This document shows, in pieces, positions 49,717-60,445 of a stretch of DNA of 64,000 bases. The notes below the pieces were generated by a model. That model ran no database searches. It was given only the letters and a program-made list of their open reading frames with translations, and was not told the origin of the DNA. Origin of the DNA: an uncultured Acidobacteriota bacterium (GTDB lineage: Bacteria > Acidobacteriota > Terriglobia > Terriglobales > Acidobacteriaceae); assembly GCA_903832055.1 (NCBI GenBank), contig CAILAC010000010.1, positions 372,001-436,000 of the forward strand, in the 5' to 3' direction. The number at the start of each line of letters is the position of its first letter. Position 1 is the first letter of the stretch. The translations under genes and the position numbers were made by a program.

Positions 49717-50898
49717 CTATTCAGCATAGCGATAGCTCCTTGGGCCGAGTTTTTGATGGCGCATGAGGACGCGCCCGAGCAGGACATAGGCGGCAAGAAG
49801 GACCGCACTGCAGATGAGCCAGCGGAGGATGCCCTCTCCCATGAAGCGCCAGGCACCGGCGACGACGAGATTGAGGAGAGTCATGGGCAGCATGAACTTC
49901 CAGGCAAAGTTCATCAGCTGATCCTGGCGGAGTCGCGGGAGGGTGCCGCGCAGCCAGATGAAGAGGGCGATTGCGCCGAGGAGCTTGAGGAAGAACCAGC
50001 CCCAGGAGGGAACGAAGCCGAGGAACGAGAAAGGCGCGCCCCATCCGCCGAGGAAGAGGGTGATGGCGAAGCCGGCGATTGAAAACATGCCGAGATATTC
50101 GCCGAGGAAGAAGAGGGCGAACTTGAAGCCGGAGTATTCGGTGAAGTAGCCGGCGACGAGTTCGGATTCACCCTCGGGAAGGTCAAAGGGCGAGCGATTG
50201 GTCTCGGCCAGCGCGGCGATGACGAAGAGGACGAAGCCTGCGAATCCCCAGGGGGTGAAGACGTACCAGTGAGGCAGGAAGCCGGTAAACCCTCCCTGGG
50301 CCTCGACGATTTTTACGGTCGAGAGCGAGCCGGTCATCATGACGATGACGGTGGCAGAGAGCAGCAGGGGCACTTCGTAGCTGATCATCTGGGCGACCGC
50401 GCGCATGGCGCCGAGCAGCGAGTATTTGTTGCGGCTGGACCAGCCAGCCATGAAGACTGAGAGCTCAGTGGACGCGCCGATGGCGAAGAAGAAGAGCAGG
50501 CCGGCGTCCATGTTGGCGAGGACCATGTTACGGCCGATGGGCAGGACGGCAAAGCCGAGAAAAACCGCGACGACCAGCACGACGGGGGCGAGGAAATGTA
50601 CGAGCCCGTCGGCGGTGAAGGGGACGATGTCTTCCTTGGTGAGGGATTTGATGCCGTCGGCGACGGGCTGGAAGAAGCCGAAGGGACCGACGCGGTTGGG
50701 GCCGAGGCGATTTTGGATGCGGCCGAGGCCTTTTCGTTCGAGGACGGTGGTGACGGCGAAGATGCCGGGAAAGGCGGCGACGATGCCAACGACGGCGAGG
50801 ACGGTGCCGACGAAGGGCTGCAGCCAAGTGGGGAAGAATCCCGCGACCCAGTGCTGGAGAAGAACAAAGATTTGATCGAGCTGAGAAAGGAGACTCAC
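49717..50898 (-). CDS. nuoH: NADH-quinone oxidoreductase subunit H
   Basis: ERKGLGRIQNRLGPNRVGPFGFFQPVADGIKSLTKEDI, ETNRSPFDLPEGESELVAGYFTEYSG. Confidence 0.97.
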   Translation of the reverse strand: MSLLSQLDQIFVLLQHWVAGFFPTWLQPFVGTVLAVVGIVAAFPGIFAVTTVLERKGLGRIQNRLGPNRVGPFGFFQPVADGIKSLTKEDIVPFTADGLVHFLAPVVLVVAVFLGFAVLPIGRNMVLANMDAGLLFFFAIGASTELSVFMAGWSSRNKYSLLGAMRAVAQMISYEVPLLLSATVIVMMTGSLSTVKIVEAQGGFTGFLPHWYVFTPWGFAGFVLFVIAALAETNRSPFDLPEGESELVAGYFTEYSGFKFALFFLGEYLGMFSIAGFAITLFLGGWGAPFSFLGFVPSWGWFFLKLLGAIALFIWLRGTLPRLRQDQLMNFAWKFMLPMTLLNLVVAGAWRFMGEGILRWLICSAVLLAAYVLLGRVLMRHQKLGPRSYRYAE

Positions 50899-51548
50899 GC
50901 GGTGGGCTCCTTTTGCTCGATTGCGGCAGGAACTACGGGCTTGGGTGCTGCTGCTGCGGCGGCTTTAAGAGCGGCGGCCTCGGCTGCGGCTTTGGCTTTT
51001 GCCTCAGACTTGGCTTTTTCTTCGGCGAGGCGGGCATCGACTTCGGCGGCCTCGGTGGGGTGAATCTTGTGGTAGTGCTGGTTGGACCGGGCGAGCTGCT
51101 CGCGGTCATAGAGCAGGCCACCGAAGCGGTCGGTGGTGCTCAGTTCAAACTCGGTGTCCATCTTGATGGCTTCGAACGGGCAGACTTCGACGCAGATCTG
51201 GCAGCTCATGCAGACGGAAATATCGATGTCGAAGCGGGCCGGATAGATTTGCGGCTTGCCGACGTAGTCGGGCTTCTTGTCAGTCGATTTGACGATGTAG
51301 ATGCACTTGGGCGGGCATTCCTTTTCGCAGATCTGGCAGGCTACGCAGCGCAGGCCGGCCAACTTGGCTTCGTCTGAAGCGTCGTCAGCGCCGTCATAGA
51401 CGAGGAAGGGGAAGTCGCGGGTGTTTTCGATGACCGGGGCGCGCTCTTCGGGGTATTGGACCGTGGTGAGGCGATCTTTGGAGACGAAGCTGCCGGCGAA
51501 GTTCTTCGCTGTCTCGGCCAGCCCTTTGAGCATTCCTTCGCCTAGCAT
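50895..51548 (-). CDS. nuoI: NADH-quinone oxidoreductase subunit I, with Ala/Lys-rich C-terminal extension
   Basis: Two 4Fe-4S motifs CVACQICEKECPPKCI and CMSCQICVEVCPFEAI; tail EEKAKSEAKAKAAAEAAALKAAAAAAPKP. Confidence 0.95.
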   Translation of the reverse strand: MLGEGMLKGLAETAKNFAGSFVSKDRLTTVQYPEERAPVIENTRDFPFLVYDGADDASDEAKLAGLRCVACQICEKECPPKCIYIVKSTDKKPDYVGKPQIYPARFDIDISVCMSCQICVEVCPFEAIKMDTEFELSTTDRFGGLLYDREQLARSNQHYHKIHPTEAAEVDARLAEEKAKSEAKAKAAAEAAALKAAAAAAPKPVVPAAIEQKEPTA

Positions 51549-51570
51549 CGTGCCTCCGTGAGGGTATTCA

Positions 51571-52728
51571 TTAGCGATCTACCTCGCCAAGGACAATATC
51601 GACGCTGCCGAAGATGAGGACGACGTCGGCGACGTTGTGGCCGAGGCACATGTCTTCGAGAATCGTGAGGTTGATGAGCGACGGCGGGCGGACGCGGTAA
51701 CGATAGGGATTGCCTGAACCATCGCTGATGAGGTAGAAGCCGAGCTCGCCCTTGGGGGCCTCGATGCGGCCGTAGGCCTCGCCGGGCTTGGGACGGAAGC
51801 CGCGGATCTTCGATTTGGGGTCCATGATGGGCCCGGCGGGGATGTCTTTGATGGCCTGATGGAGGATCGTGACGGACTCGCGCATCTCGAGGACGCGAAT
51901 CATGTAGCGATCAAAAATGTCGCCGTGGTCGCCGAGGGGGACGCGGAACTTGAAGCGGTCGTAGATGCCGTAGTGATCGACTTTGCGCAGGTCGTAGTTG
52001 ACGCCGGTGGCGCGCAGCATTGGCCCTGTTACCCCCGCATTGATGGCGAGGTCGGGCTTGAGTATGCCCATGCCCTGGCAGCGAGCCATGAGGATTTCAT
52101 TGCCGGTGAGGAGAGCTTCAATCTCGTCGATGAATTTGGGCAGGCCATCGACGATGGTCTGGGCCTTGGCCAGCCAGCCGGTGGGCAGCTCGACGCGGCA
52201 GCCGCCAAAGCGCATGTAGTTGCACATCATGCGGGAGCCGGTGAGCTCTTCAAAGAGGTCGAGAATCCTTTCGCGTTCGCGGAAGGCGTACATGAGCGGC
52301 GTGCCGCTGGCGCCCATCTCCTGCATGAGAAAGCCGATGGAGCTGGCGTGATTTTGAATGCGGGTGAGTTCGGCGGTGATGACGCGGATGTACTCGGCGC
52401 GCTCGGGGACTTCGAGGCCGGCCAGCTTTTCGACGGCCAGGGCGTAGGCCCAGTTATTGGTGAGCGAGCAGAAATAGTCGAGCCGATCGGTGTACGGCAT
52501 GGCGGCGAGGTAGCTGGCCTTTTCGGCGATCTTTTCGTGATTGCGATGCAGGTAGCCGAAGACCGGCTTGAGGCGGATGACGCGCTCGCCGTCGAGGGCT
52601 ACATCCATGCGGAAAACGCCGTGGGTCGAAGGGTGATGGGGACCCATGGCTACTTCGAGAAGCTCGTCGCCCTCTTCGATGATGTCGATGACGGGGGGGC
52701 GGTAGACCTTCATATCGGCAGTACTCAT
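51571..52728 (-). CDS. nuoD: NADH-quinone oxidoreductase subunit D
   Basis: [46 protein letters not shown]-terminus. Confidence 0.97.
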   Translation of the reverse strand: MSTADMKVYRPPVIDIIEEGDELLEVAMGPHHPSTHGVFRMDVALDGERVIRLKPVFGYLHRNHEKIAEKASYLAAMPYTDRLDYFCSLTNNWAYALAVEKLAGLEVPERAEYIRVITAELTRIQNHASSIGFLMQEMGASGTPLMYAFRERERILDLFEELTGSRMMCNYMRFGGCRVELPTGWLAKAQTIVDGLPKFIDEIEALLTGNEILMARCQGMGILKPDLAINAGVTGPMLRATGVNYDLRKVDHYGIYDRFKFRVPLGDHGDIFDRYMIRVLEMRESVTILHQAIKDIPAGPIMDPKSKIRGFRPKPGEAYGRIEAPKGELGFYLISDGSGNPYRYRVRPPSLINLTILEDMCLGHNVADVVLIFGSVDIVLGEVDR

Positions 52729-53375
52729 GCGGTCACCCCTGCCGACTTGCTCTGGGCTTCGGCGCGTTTGAGCACTTCATCATGAGGGGTGGGCTCGTAC
52801 TCGTAGTCGTCGGGATCGACGTAGTCGCGGCGCATGGGGTGGTCTTCAAACTCGTCCCACATGAGGATGCGGCGCAGGTCGGGGTGGCCGGTGAAGACGA
52901 TGCCGAAGAGGTCAAAGATTTCCCGTTCCTGAAATTCGGCAGCGCGCCAGACAAAGGTGAGCGAGGGCAACTGGACCTGATCGGTGCGGTTGACCGTGCG
53001 CATGCGAAGAACGACGGGCCCGGCGATGGCCTCATGGGCGCGGCGCATTGAATAAAGGTGGTAAACGGCTTCGAGGCAGCCTGGCTCGATGCGCTTGACG
53101 GTCTCTTCGACGACTTTTTCTTCGCCATCGACGAGTTGGGTGACTTTCACTTTTTCGGTGATTTCCTTGTCGGGCCAGTCGACGCCGGTGACGTTGGAGC
53201 AGTAGTCGAGGGCGAGTTCAACGCTTTCGCGGAGGAAGCTGGCGACTGCGAAAGCGTCTGCCGGGGCAACACGCAGAGAGTGCTGGGCGGAGGGGCTGGG
53301 GTTGAGCACCAGTTCCACGTGAGCTGCGGGCAGGGCTGCTTGAATCATCGCCAGGATTTCTTCAGTGGATTTCAT
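52725..53375 (-). CDS. nuoC: NADH-quinone oxidoreductase subunit C
   Basis: [43 protein letters not shown]. Confidence 0.96.
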   Translation of the reverse strand: MKSTEEILAMIQAALPAAHVELVLNPSPSAQHSLRVAPADAFAVASFLRESVELALDYCSNVTGVDWPDKEITEKVKVTQLVDGEEKVVEETVKRIEPGCLEAVYHLYSMRRAHEAIAGPVVLRMRTVNRTDQVQLPSLTFVWRAAEFQEREIFDLFGIVFTGHPDLRRILMWDEFEDHPMRRDYVDPDDYEYEPTPHDEVLKRAEAQSKSAGVTA

Positions 53376-54004
53376 CCGCAGTTTTCTCCCGAATCGACGG
53401 GCGCGGGCAGGGGCCAGACGAGGTGATTGACCGGCGGAACGAGATCGTGCGCGCCCTGGATGGGGATGGGAAACTCGCTCATCGCTTCAGGATTGAGGTG
53501 GCGGGGGCGCTCGGTGCCGGTGAGGGGCTGATCGTCGATTTTCGCCTGGAGGGTCATGAAGGCGTGAATCAGTGCCTCAGGGCGGGGCGGGCATCCGGGG
53601 ATGTGGACATCGATGGGGATGTAGCGGTCAATTCCCTTGAGTACGTTGTATCCCTGCTTGAAAGGGCCACCGGAGATGGCGCAGGCACCCATGGCGATGA
53701 CGTAGCGGGGCTCGGCCATCTGGTTGTAGAGGCGGACGACCTGCGGGGCCATCTTTTTGGTGATGGTGCCGGAGATGATCATCAGATCAGCCTGGCGCGG
53801 CGAGGGGCGGAAGACCTCAGCGCCGAAGCGGGCGAGGTCGTAGCGGGCCATGGTGGTGGCGATCATTTCAATGGCGCAGCAGGCGAGGCCAAACTGCAGG
53901 GGCCAGACGGAATTTTTGCGTCCCCAGTTGTAAATCTCGTTCACGGTTGTGACGAAGACGCCCTGTTTGCCGAGTTCAATCTTGAGTTTGTCTTCGACTG
54001 CCAT
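53372..54004 (-). CDS. nuoB: NADH-quinone oxidoreductase subunit B
   Basis: [55 protein letters not shown]; start [10 protein letters not shown] at 54004. Confidence 0.96.
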   Translation of the reverse strand: MAVEDKLKIELGKQGVFVTTVNEIYNWGRKNSVWPLQFGLACCAIEMIATTMARYDLARFGAEVFRPSPRQADLMIISGTITKKMAPQVVRLYNQMAEPRYVIAMGACAISGGPFKQGYNVLKGIDRYIPIDVHIPGCPPRPEALIHAFMTLQAKIDDQPLTGTERPRHLNPEAMSEFPIPIQGAHDLVPPVNHLVWPLPAPVDSGENCG

Positions 54005-54033
54005 CCGGATTCCCTTCTCTTCGATTGAAACGT

Positions 54034-54405
54034 TTACGCCCAGGTTAAAACGCCTTTGGCCCAGGCCCACGCCAGACCCTCGGCGAGCAGCAGAACAAAC
54101 ACCAGCATTGCCACGCATGCGCTGATGCCCAAACCAGTGAAAGCGACAGCGAACGGCACCAGGAAGACCGCTTCCACGTCAAAAATGAGAAAGATGATGG
54201 CGTAGAGGTAGTATGCGGAGCGGAATTGCACCCAGGCGTCGCCTTTGGATTCGTTGCCACACTCGTAGATCGCGTTTTTGATTGCGTTTGGCTTTGCTGG
54301 AGAAACCAGCTTTGCCCAGGCCAGTGCAAGTCCGAGCGGCGCAAGCCCGAAGCCCAGCGCTGCGAGAAACAATACCGCTAATGAAAAGTACGGACTGGAA
54401 ACCAT
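54034..54405 (-). CDS. nuoA: NADH-quinone oxidoreductase subunit A
   Basis: [47 protein letters not shown]. Confidence 0.95.
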   Translation of the reverse strand: MVSSPYFSLAVLFLAALGFGLAPLGLALAWAKLVSPAKPNAIKNAIYECGNESKGDAWVQFRSAYYLYAIIFLIFDVEAVFLVPFAVAFTGLGISACVAMLVFVLLLAEGLAWAWAKGVLTWA

Positions 54406-54747
54406 GGCCTTGAACGTAAAAGTGTTACTCCCATACGGTAGCAGCTAACCCACCGTATTGGGCAACTGTTGCAGTCCCACATCGCAAACCGGGCCCGAAA
54501 TATTGCGGCTCATGGTACTCATTTCGACATTCGCTGCATTGAAGGCACGATTTGATTTGCGATAGGAGCGACGACTTTGGCGTCATCAAAGTGAACCGGC
54601 GCGGACGGTGAGGAGGCATGAGTCTCCAACTTTGGGTGGATGACAGCGGACGCATTGCGCCTGCTATCGTTCGGGTTGTAGATTTGTGCGGAAAGTTCGT
54701 CTCAGCAACTGCCGCGCAACTTCCTCTTCCCAGAGGTCTACGCGCCA

Positions 54748-57198
54748 ATGGAGCCATTTTTGAAAAGCAGCACATCTGGGCCTGAAGCAGTGCCTCCTAC
54801 ATTTCGCCGTTCGTTTTCTGCTGTCTTCTTCGCATACCTTGCGTCGGGGGCGGCGGTGATCTTGTGCGGGTTGGCTATAGTCGGCTCGGTTTACGCGGGC
54901 TCCGGGCAGCAAACCGCCCCCGCCGCAGCCGCACCGGCGCAACAGGCACCTACCGGGCTGAGCGAAGGAAACTTTGGCCCTACACCGGGCGGTGCCCCTG
55001 AGGCTGCCGGGGAAGCATCCGCAACAGCCGCTGCTCCGTGGGCTGCGGTGCCGCCGTCGGATTATCACAAGCACATCGCGTCGCGGTACAACTACGCATT
55101 TGGCAAGGACACGCCTTTTCTCCCCTCGAATGCGAATACAGCCAATGGGCAGTTTCTGAGCCCCAAAACTGTGCTGACGGCACAGTATTGCGGCCATTGC
55201 CACCAGGAGAGTCTGCACCAGTGGCGCCAGTCGGCGCACTCCAACAGCTTCAGGTCGCCCTGGTATGTGAAGAATGTCAACAATCTGATTGAAGAGAAGG
55301 GTGTGCAGTTCTCACGGCACTGCGAGAGCTGCCACAACCCGGTGGCGCTGCTTTCAGGGGATCTGTCGCAGGGGATGCCGCGCAAGCGCCCGTTTGACGA
55401 TGAGGGCATTACCTGCTCTGTCTGTCACTCCATTGCCTCGACGACAACGACGGGAACGGGTAGCTATGTACTCTATACGCCTGCGGTGATGGTGGATGAG
55501 AACGGCAAGCGGATCGTTGGCACGGTTCCGGACGCGGAGATTCTGGCGCATCTTGACCGCCATTCGAAGGCGGTGATGAGCCCGCTGCTGCATACATCAG
55601 AATTCTGCGCGGCCTGCCACAAGGCGGCGATTCCGAGGAGCCTGGACGATTACAAGTGGCTGCGCGCGATGACTCCCTACGACGAGTGGCAGCAGGCGAG
55701 TTTCACCAAGCAGTCGCCGCTTCCCTTCTACCGCAAAGATGTGGTCTCCACCTGCCAGACCTGCCACATGGCATCAGAGGCGCTTCCTGCAAGCGCTTCG
55801 GATTACGGAGCAAAAGAGGGCAAGCTGGTCAGTCATCGTTGGCTGGGGGCGAATACGCTGATTCCTCAGTACTTCAAATTTGACGAGCAGGCTGAAAAGA
55901 CCGTTGCGTTTTTGCGCAATGGGGTGCTGAACGTCGATATTTTTGCGCTGGAAAAGGAAAACGCAGCCGCTACAGTGGCTGATTCAGTCTTGGTGGCTCC
56001 GCTTGGCCTGAGCAGCTTTTCACTCGCGGCCGGGGAGGCGCTGACGGCCGATGTTGTGATTCAAAACAAGGGTGCAGCGCACTCGCTGGTGCCAGAACAG
56101 CGCGACTTCTATGAGTCCTGGGTGAATTTTCAGGTGAAGGATGCGAGCGGCAAGACGATCAGCGAGAGCGGATTTTTGCAGCCTGACGGCAACCTTGACC
56201 CCTCGGCGCACTCCTTTACCAATCGGATCATCAACAACAAGGGCGAGTTCAACGACATTCACCAGATCTGGCACAACCGGGTGCTGGCATACAACAACAC
56301 GATCCAGTCAGGCCGCAGCCAGTTGGTGCGCTACCGCTTCAGGATTCCGAAGGATCTGCAAGGCTCGTTCAGCGTGACGGCGGTGGTAAAGTACCGGCGA
56401 TTCAACCAGCATTTCATTGACTATGCGCTGAACCAGAAGCGCTATCCTGAGCCGGTAATTGAGATGGCCAGCCAGACGCGTACCTTTACACTGGGCGAGA
56501 ATGCGCCAGTGAAGCCGGGTGCGGACGAGAACAAGGAGTGGATGCGCTGGAACAACTACGGCATAGGCCTGCTTGACGCCCAGCAATACGCCGCTTCGGT
56601 GCACGCCTTTGAGCGGGTTGCGGCGCTGCGGCCTGACTATGCGGATGCGTTCACCAACATGGCTGTCGTACAGATTCTCTGGGAAAAGTATGACGATGCC
56701 CGGCCCAATCTTGCCAAGGCTCTTTCGCTGCTGCCGGGTGATCCGCGGGCGCTGTATTACCGCGCTCTTGTGGAGCGCAATGCGGGCCAGGTCAAGGAGG
56801 CAATCGCCGACCTTGAGGCTGTGCTGGTGAAATATCCGCGCTCACGGGATGCGTTGCGCGAACTTGGCTTCAGCTACTACCAGCAGCACAACTACCCCAA
56901 GGCGCGGGATGTTTACCAGCAGTTGCAGGGGGTTGACCCGGATGATCTGGCAGCCCACTACAATCTGGCGATTCTCTATCGCCGGCTTGGCGAGAAAGAA
57001 AAGGGTAGCCAGGAGGCCGCGCGATTTGCCGACCAGAAGGACGATCCTACCGCTGCGGTGTATGCGCTGGAGTTCCTGCGCAAGCATCCGGAGGTGGCCA
57101 ACGAAAGCGTCGTCTGGCACGCCCACGACATCTCGGGCGATCCGATCAAGCACTCCGACAAGATTGAATACACATACATGTCTGGCGGCGGAGAGTAG
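54748..57198 (+). CDS. Pentaheme c-type cytochrome fused to TPR repeats
   Basis: Five CXXCH motifs (CGHCH, CESCH, CSVCH, CAACH, CQTCH) then TPR region (AFERVAALRPDYADAFTNMAVVQILWEKYDDARPNLAKALSLLPGDPRALYYRALVERNAGQ). Confidence 0.88.
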   Translation: MEPFLKSSTSGPEAVPPTFRRSFSAVFFAYLASGAAVILCGLAIVGSVYAGSGQQTAPAAAAPAQQAPTGLSEGNFGPTPGGAPEAAGEASATAAAPWAAVPPSDYHKHIASRYNYAFGKDTPFLPSNANTANGQFLSPKTVLTAQYCGHCHQESLHQWRQSAHSNSFRSPWYVKNVNNLIEEKGVQFSRHCESCHNPVALLSGDLSQGMPRKRPFDDEGITCSVCHSIASTTTTGTGSYVLYTPAVMVDENGKRIVGTVPDAEILAHLDRHSKAVMSPLLHTSEFCAACHKAAIPRSLDDYKWLRAMTPYDEWQQASFTKQSPLPFYRKDVVSTCQTCHMASEALPASASDYGAKEGKLVSHRWLGANTLIPQYFKFDEQAEKTVAFLRNGVLNVDIFALEKENAAATVADSVLVAPLGLSSFSLAAGEALTADVVIQNKGAAHSLVPEQRDFYESWVNFQVKDASGKTISESGFLQPDGNLDPSAHSFTNRIINNKGEFNDIHQIWHNRVLAYNNTIQSGRSQLVRYRFRIPKDLQGSFSVTAVVKYRRFNQHFIDYALNQKRYPEPVIEMASQTRTFTLGENAPVKPGADENKEWMRWNNYGIGLLDAQQYAASVHAFERVAALRPDYADAFTNMAVVQILWEKYDDARPNLAKALSLLPGDPRALYYRALVERNAGQVKEAIADLEAVLVKYPRSRDALRELGFSYYQQHNYPKARDVYQQLQGVDPDDLAAHYNLAILYRRLGEKEKGSQEAARFADQKDDPTAAVYALEFLRKHPEVANESVVWHAHDISGDPIKHSDKIEYTYMSGGGE

Positions 57199-57298
57199 CG
57201 CTGGACGAACCGGCTCACACCGCTGGGCATGGCATCCGTGGCCTGAAACGGCCCGAGCCAATCAGCGCGAGAACCGCTACACTTGAAGTTCGGGTCAC

Positions 57299-57682
57299 AT
57301 GAGAAATTTCCTTAAGCCGTTTGCCGTCTTCTGCGCTTGCCTGATTCTCTCCAGCGCTGCAGCTGGCCTTTCCAACAAGGAGAAGGAGAAGGCAGGAGCC
57401 CTCCTATTCCGCGACAAGGGCTGCACCTATTGCCATGGCGTCGCAGCCCAGGGAACGAAGAAAGGGCCGTCACTGGCCAACATCCGCAAGCTGCTTAAAG
57501 CGCCCCAGATCGTGAACCAGATCGAAAACGGCGGCCAGAAGATGCCTAGTTTCAGCGATTCTCTTTCGCAGGATGAGGTCGCTCTGCTGGTGAAATTCCT
57601 GCGCGCAAAGCACCGCCCGCTGCCACCGCCCGTACTGGTGGCAACCCCAAAACCATCTTCAGTGTGCAATCCGGGTCAGTAG
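57299..57682 (+). CDS. Secreted monoheme cytochrome c
   Basis: Signal peptide; CTYCH; QKMPSFSDSLSQDEVALLVKFLR. Confidence 0.9.
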   Translation: MRNFLKPFAVFCACLILSSAAAGLSNKEKEKAGALLFRDKGCTYCHGVAAQGTKKGPSLANIRKLLKAPQIVNQIENGGQKMPSFSDSLSQDEVALLVKFLRAKHRPLPPPVLVATPKPSSVCNPGQ

Positions 57683-57712
57683 ATTTTCGGTTAAATTGCG
57701 AGACTGACTCCA

Positions 57713-57740
57713 GTGCCGATCCCCCCGGCACGGCCTTTTT
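57713..57740 (+). terminator. Probable Rho-independent terminator
   Basis: gtgccg-atccccc-cggcac followed by ggccttttt. Confidence 0.65.
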
Positions 57741-57758
57741 ATGGCCATGGAGAGTCTC

Positions 57759-57905
57759 ATGCTTTGGACAATATTCGTCATTCTGCTGGTACTGTGGCTG
57801 CTTGGATTTACGCTGCACATTGCCGGCGGGCTCATTCACCTGATTCTGGTGGTCGCCGTGATCGTGCTGATCTACAACCTGATAACTGGCCGCAGGGCCC
57901 TCTAG
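57759..57905 (+). CDS. Small membrane protein (48 aa), lmo0937 family-like; absent from the ORF track
   Basis: MLWTIFVILLVLWLLGFTLHIAGGLIHLILVVAVIVLIYNLITGRRAL*; matches the remembered MLWTI…GGFIHILLVIAIVV…GRR pattern. Confidence 0.8.
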   Translation: MLWTIFVILLVLWLLGFTLHIAGGLIHLILVVAVIVLIYNLITGRRAL

Positions 57906-57934
57906 AAACGGTACTTCGCTGCCATCAGCCGCTG

Positions 57935-59113
57935 CTATCGACTTTGTGCCGAACCGCAAGAGCGTCGGACCACAAGTCTGGTGGGTAGCATGATTTCGCG
58001 GGTGGGCAGGTCAGGATACTCCAGCCGCTCAAGCATGGTGGCCATTGCGATGGCACCAATTGCTGCGCAGTTCTGATGCATGGTCGTGAGTGGAACGGGC
58101 AGCAGGCTGGCATACTTCACATCGTCGATTCCGACAATCCTGATCTCCTCTGGAATGCGCCGCCCGAGCGCCAGCAGGGACTGCATGAGCCGGGCGGCTG
58201 TCACGTCGTTGGCGCATACGATGCCATCGGGCCGAGCAGTATCGAGGACCTTCTGGACGTAGGCCAAGTCCTGCGGATTGCCTCGCCATACGGGTTCTGC
58301 ATCCGGTTGGATGGAGTTACGCCGCAACGCCTCGAAGAAGCCTGTAATCCGGGCATCGACGGTAGATGCGGAGTTGGCCTCTGCGAAGAAGACAAGACGC
58401 TCTGAACCGGCGCGAATCAGGTGCTCAGTGATCAGGTGACCGGTGCGGCGGTTGTCGATTCCAACCAGATCGTGATTTGAACGCTCAGGATAGGGAAGAT
58501 AGCAGCGGTCGAGCAGCACCGTGGGAATTCTGGCGCGTTCAAGGGCGCGCATGATGCGGCGGTTTGCCACGTCTTTATCGGGAATCAGTTCCAGGGGAGC
58601 GAAGAAGACGCCCGATACTTTCTGAGCGATGAAGTTCTGGCCCATCTGTTCGGCAGCTTTAGCGGTGTCTTCACGAAGTTCAGTTGCATCGGATGCACCC
58701 AGACCAGATGCGTTGCCCCACAAAAGAGTGTCTGGCCTTGAAAAAGGAGACCGCATCATGCCGTGGCAGATCGGCTCAAAGATTTCGGTCAAGCCGAGCT
58801 CTGGAATCAGGAGGCCAAACCGATGCCCTTCACTCTGTTGCCGGGCTTGCACGTGGGTTCCTGCACCGGGCCGACGGCTCACCAGGTTCATTCTCTGGAG
58901 TTCCAGAACGGCCTTGGCAACAGTAATTCGCGAGGCCATGAACTTTGCGCCCAGTTCCGCTTCGCTGGGCAGCCGGTCGCCTGGCTTGTAGGCCCCAGAC
59001 ATGATGCCGCTGTGCAGATAGTCAAAAACTACCTGGTGCTTGGGAATCTTTTGCGACGATTCGAGAATCGCACCAGCATCCACTCGCGACGCAGTCTTAC
59101 GCTGTTTCATCAT
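57935..59113 (-). CDS. GntR-type winged helix fused to LacI-type periplasmic-binding sensor (AraR-like regulator)
   Basis: DYLHSGIMSGAYKPGDRLPSEAELGAKFMASRITVAKAVLELQRMNLVSRRPGAGT then VGIDNRRTGHLITEHLIRAGSERLVFFAE…IVCANDVTAARLMQSLLALGRRIPEEIRIVGIDDV. Confidence 0.9.
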   Translation of the reverse strand: MMKQRKTASRVDAGAILESSQKIPKHQVVFDYLHSGIMSGAYKPGDRLPSEAELGAKFMASRITVAKAVLELQRMNLVSRRPGAGTHVQARQQSEGHRFGLLIPELGLTEIFEPICHGMMRSPFSRPDTLLWGNASGLGASDATELREDTAKAAEQMGQNFIAQKVSGVFFAPLELIPDKDVANRRIMRALERARIPTVLLDRCYLPYPERSNHDLVGIDNRRTGHLITEHLIRAGSERLVFFAEANSASTVDARITGFFEALRRNSIQPDAEPVWRGNPQDLAYVQKVLDTARPDGIVCANDVTAARLMQSLLALGRRIPEEIRIVGIDDVKYASLLPVPLTTMHQNCAAIGAIAMATMLERLEYPDLPTREIMLPTRLVVRRSCGSAQSR

Positions 59114-59382
59114 CGACCAATCCTGGGCTTTCTCAGAACTTTGCATGTGCCATCGGCACCGACCGGGGCGGGCACATGCAAAACTTCCACAGGACAGATT
59201 GTAATGCAGTTGGGACAGATTAATTCGACAAACTCTGTGAATTGTATAGACATTCAATATCTGCATTGCGCAGTGGGCTTGTCGGTCATCATGTCCGGTT
59301 CGGCCTCTTTTGCGTCCGACTGAGCCTCACGAGCATCTCAGGTACAGTTGTTAAGCACCACCAGAAAGGAAACATTCCACTC

Positions 59383-60369
59383 ATGGAGAAACGTCTCTTC
59401 GGCAACACTGGAATTTCCGTTTCGCGCCTCGGCCTGGGCTGCATGGGTATGTCAGACTTTTATGGCCCACGCAATCATGCCGAGTCGATCGCCACGATCC
59501 ATCGCGCGCTTGATCTGGGCATTACCTTTCTCGACACCGCCGATATGTACGGTGTCGGCCGCAACGAAGAGCTGGTTGGCGAAGCGATTCAAGGCCGGCG
59601 CGAAGAGGTATTTCTCGCCACCAAATTCGGCAATGTTCGGGGTCCAAACGGCGAATTTCTGGGGGTAAACGGACGGCCGGAGTACGTTCGCAAGGCTTGC
59701 GACGCCAGTCTCAAACGCCTCAAAGTGGACGTGATTGACCTGTATTACCAGCACCGGGTGGATCCTGCCACGCCGATTGAAGACACGGTAGGAGCCATGG
59801 CTGGGCTGGTTAAAGAAGGTAAAGTCCGCTTCCTCGGACTTTCAGAAGCTGGTCCAGCTACGATTCGCCGCGCGTATGCCACGCACCCGATCGCAGCGCT
59901 CCAGACTGAATACTCACTTTGGACACGCGACCCGGAGGCGGAGATACTGGCCGTTACCCGCGATCTGGGCATGGCATTTGTGCCCTACAGCCCACTTGGG
60001 CGCGGATTCCTGACTGGCCAGTTTCGGACCATTGACGACCTCGATTCGACTGACTGGCGCCGCAACTCTCCGCGATTTCAGGGAGAGAACTTCAACCGCA
60101 ATCTTGAGCTGGTCAAAGCCGTCGAGACCATTGCCGCCGCCAAAGGCTGCAAGGCATCTCAGCTTGCGTTGGCATGGCTGCTGGCGCAGGGAGACGACAT
60201 CTTCCCCATCCCCGGCACCAAAAGAGTGCACTATGTGGAAGAAAATGCCGGAGCCATGGCAGTGCAACTGAACGGTGAGGAATTGGCTAAGATCAGTAAC
60301 TGCTTCCCGCCCGACGCTGCTTCTGGCATGCGCTATCCAGAAGCGGCAATGAAGGCTATCGACCGGTAA
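59383..60369 (+). CDS. Aldo/keto reductase
   Basis: [63 protein letters not shown]. Confidence 0.95.
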   Translation: MEKRLFGNTGISVSRLGLGCMGMSDFYGPRNHAESIATIHRALDLGITFLDTADMYGVGRNEELVGEAIQGRREEVFLATKFGNVRGPNGEFLGVNGRPEYVRKACDASLKRLKVDVIDLYYQHRVDPATPIEDTVGAMAGLVKEGKVRFLGLSEAGPATIRRAYATHPIAALQTEYSLWTRDPEAEILAVTRDLGMAFVPYSPLGRGFLTGQFRTIDDLDSTDWRRNSPRFQGENFNRNLELVKAVETIAAAKGCKASQLALAWLLAQGDDIFPIPGTKRVHYVEENAGAMAVQLNGEELAKISNCFPPDAASGMRYPEAAMKAIDR

Positions 60370-60400
60370 TTGCCACGTAACATCAGCCGTATCTGCAAGA

Positions 60401-60445
60401 GCGCATCCCAAGTCACGCGAGAGCTGGCGGGGATGCGCTATTTTT
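60401..60445 (+). terminator. Rho-independent terminator after aldo/keto reductase
   Basis: gcgcatccc … gggatgcgc followed by tattttt. Confidence 0.75.

Noticed and set aside
54618-54785. Short plus-strand ORF MSLQLWVDDSGRIAPAIVRVVDLCGKFVSATAAQL… upstream of the pentaheme gene
   Set aside because: 55 aa, overlaps the cytochrome start out of frame, no recognised family; kept only as a weak possibility.
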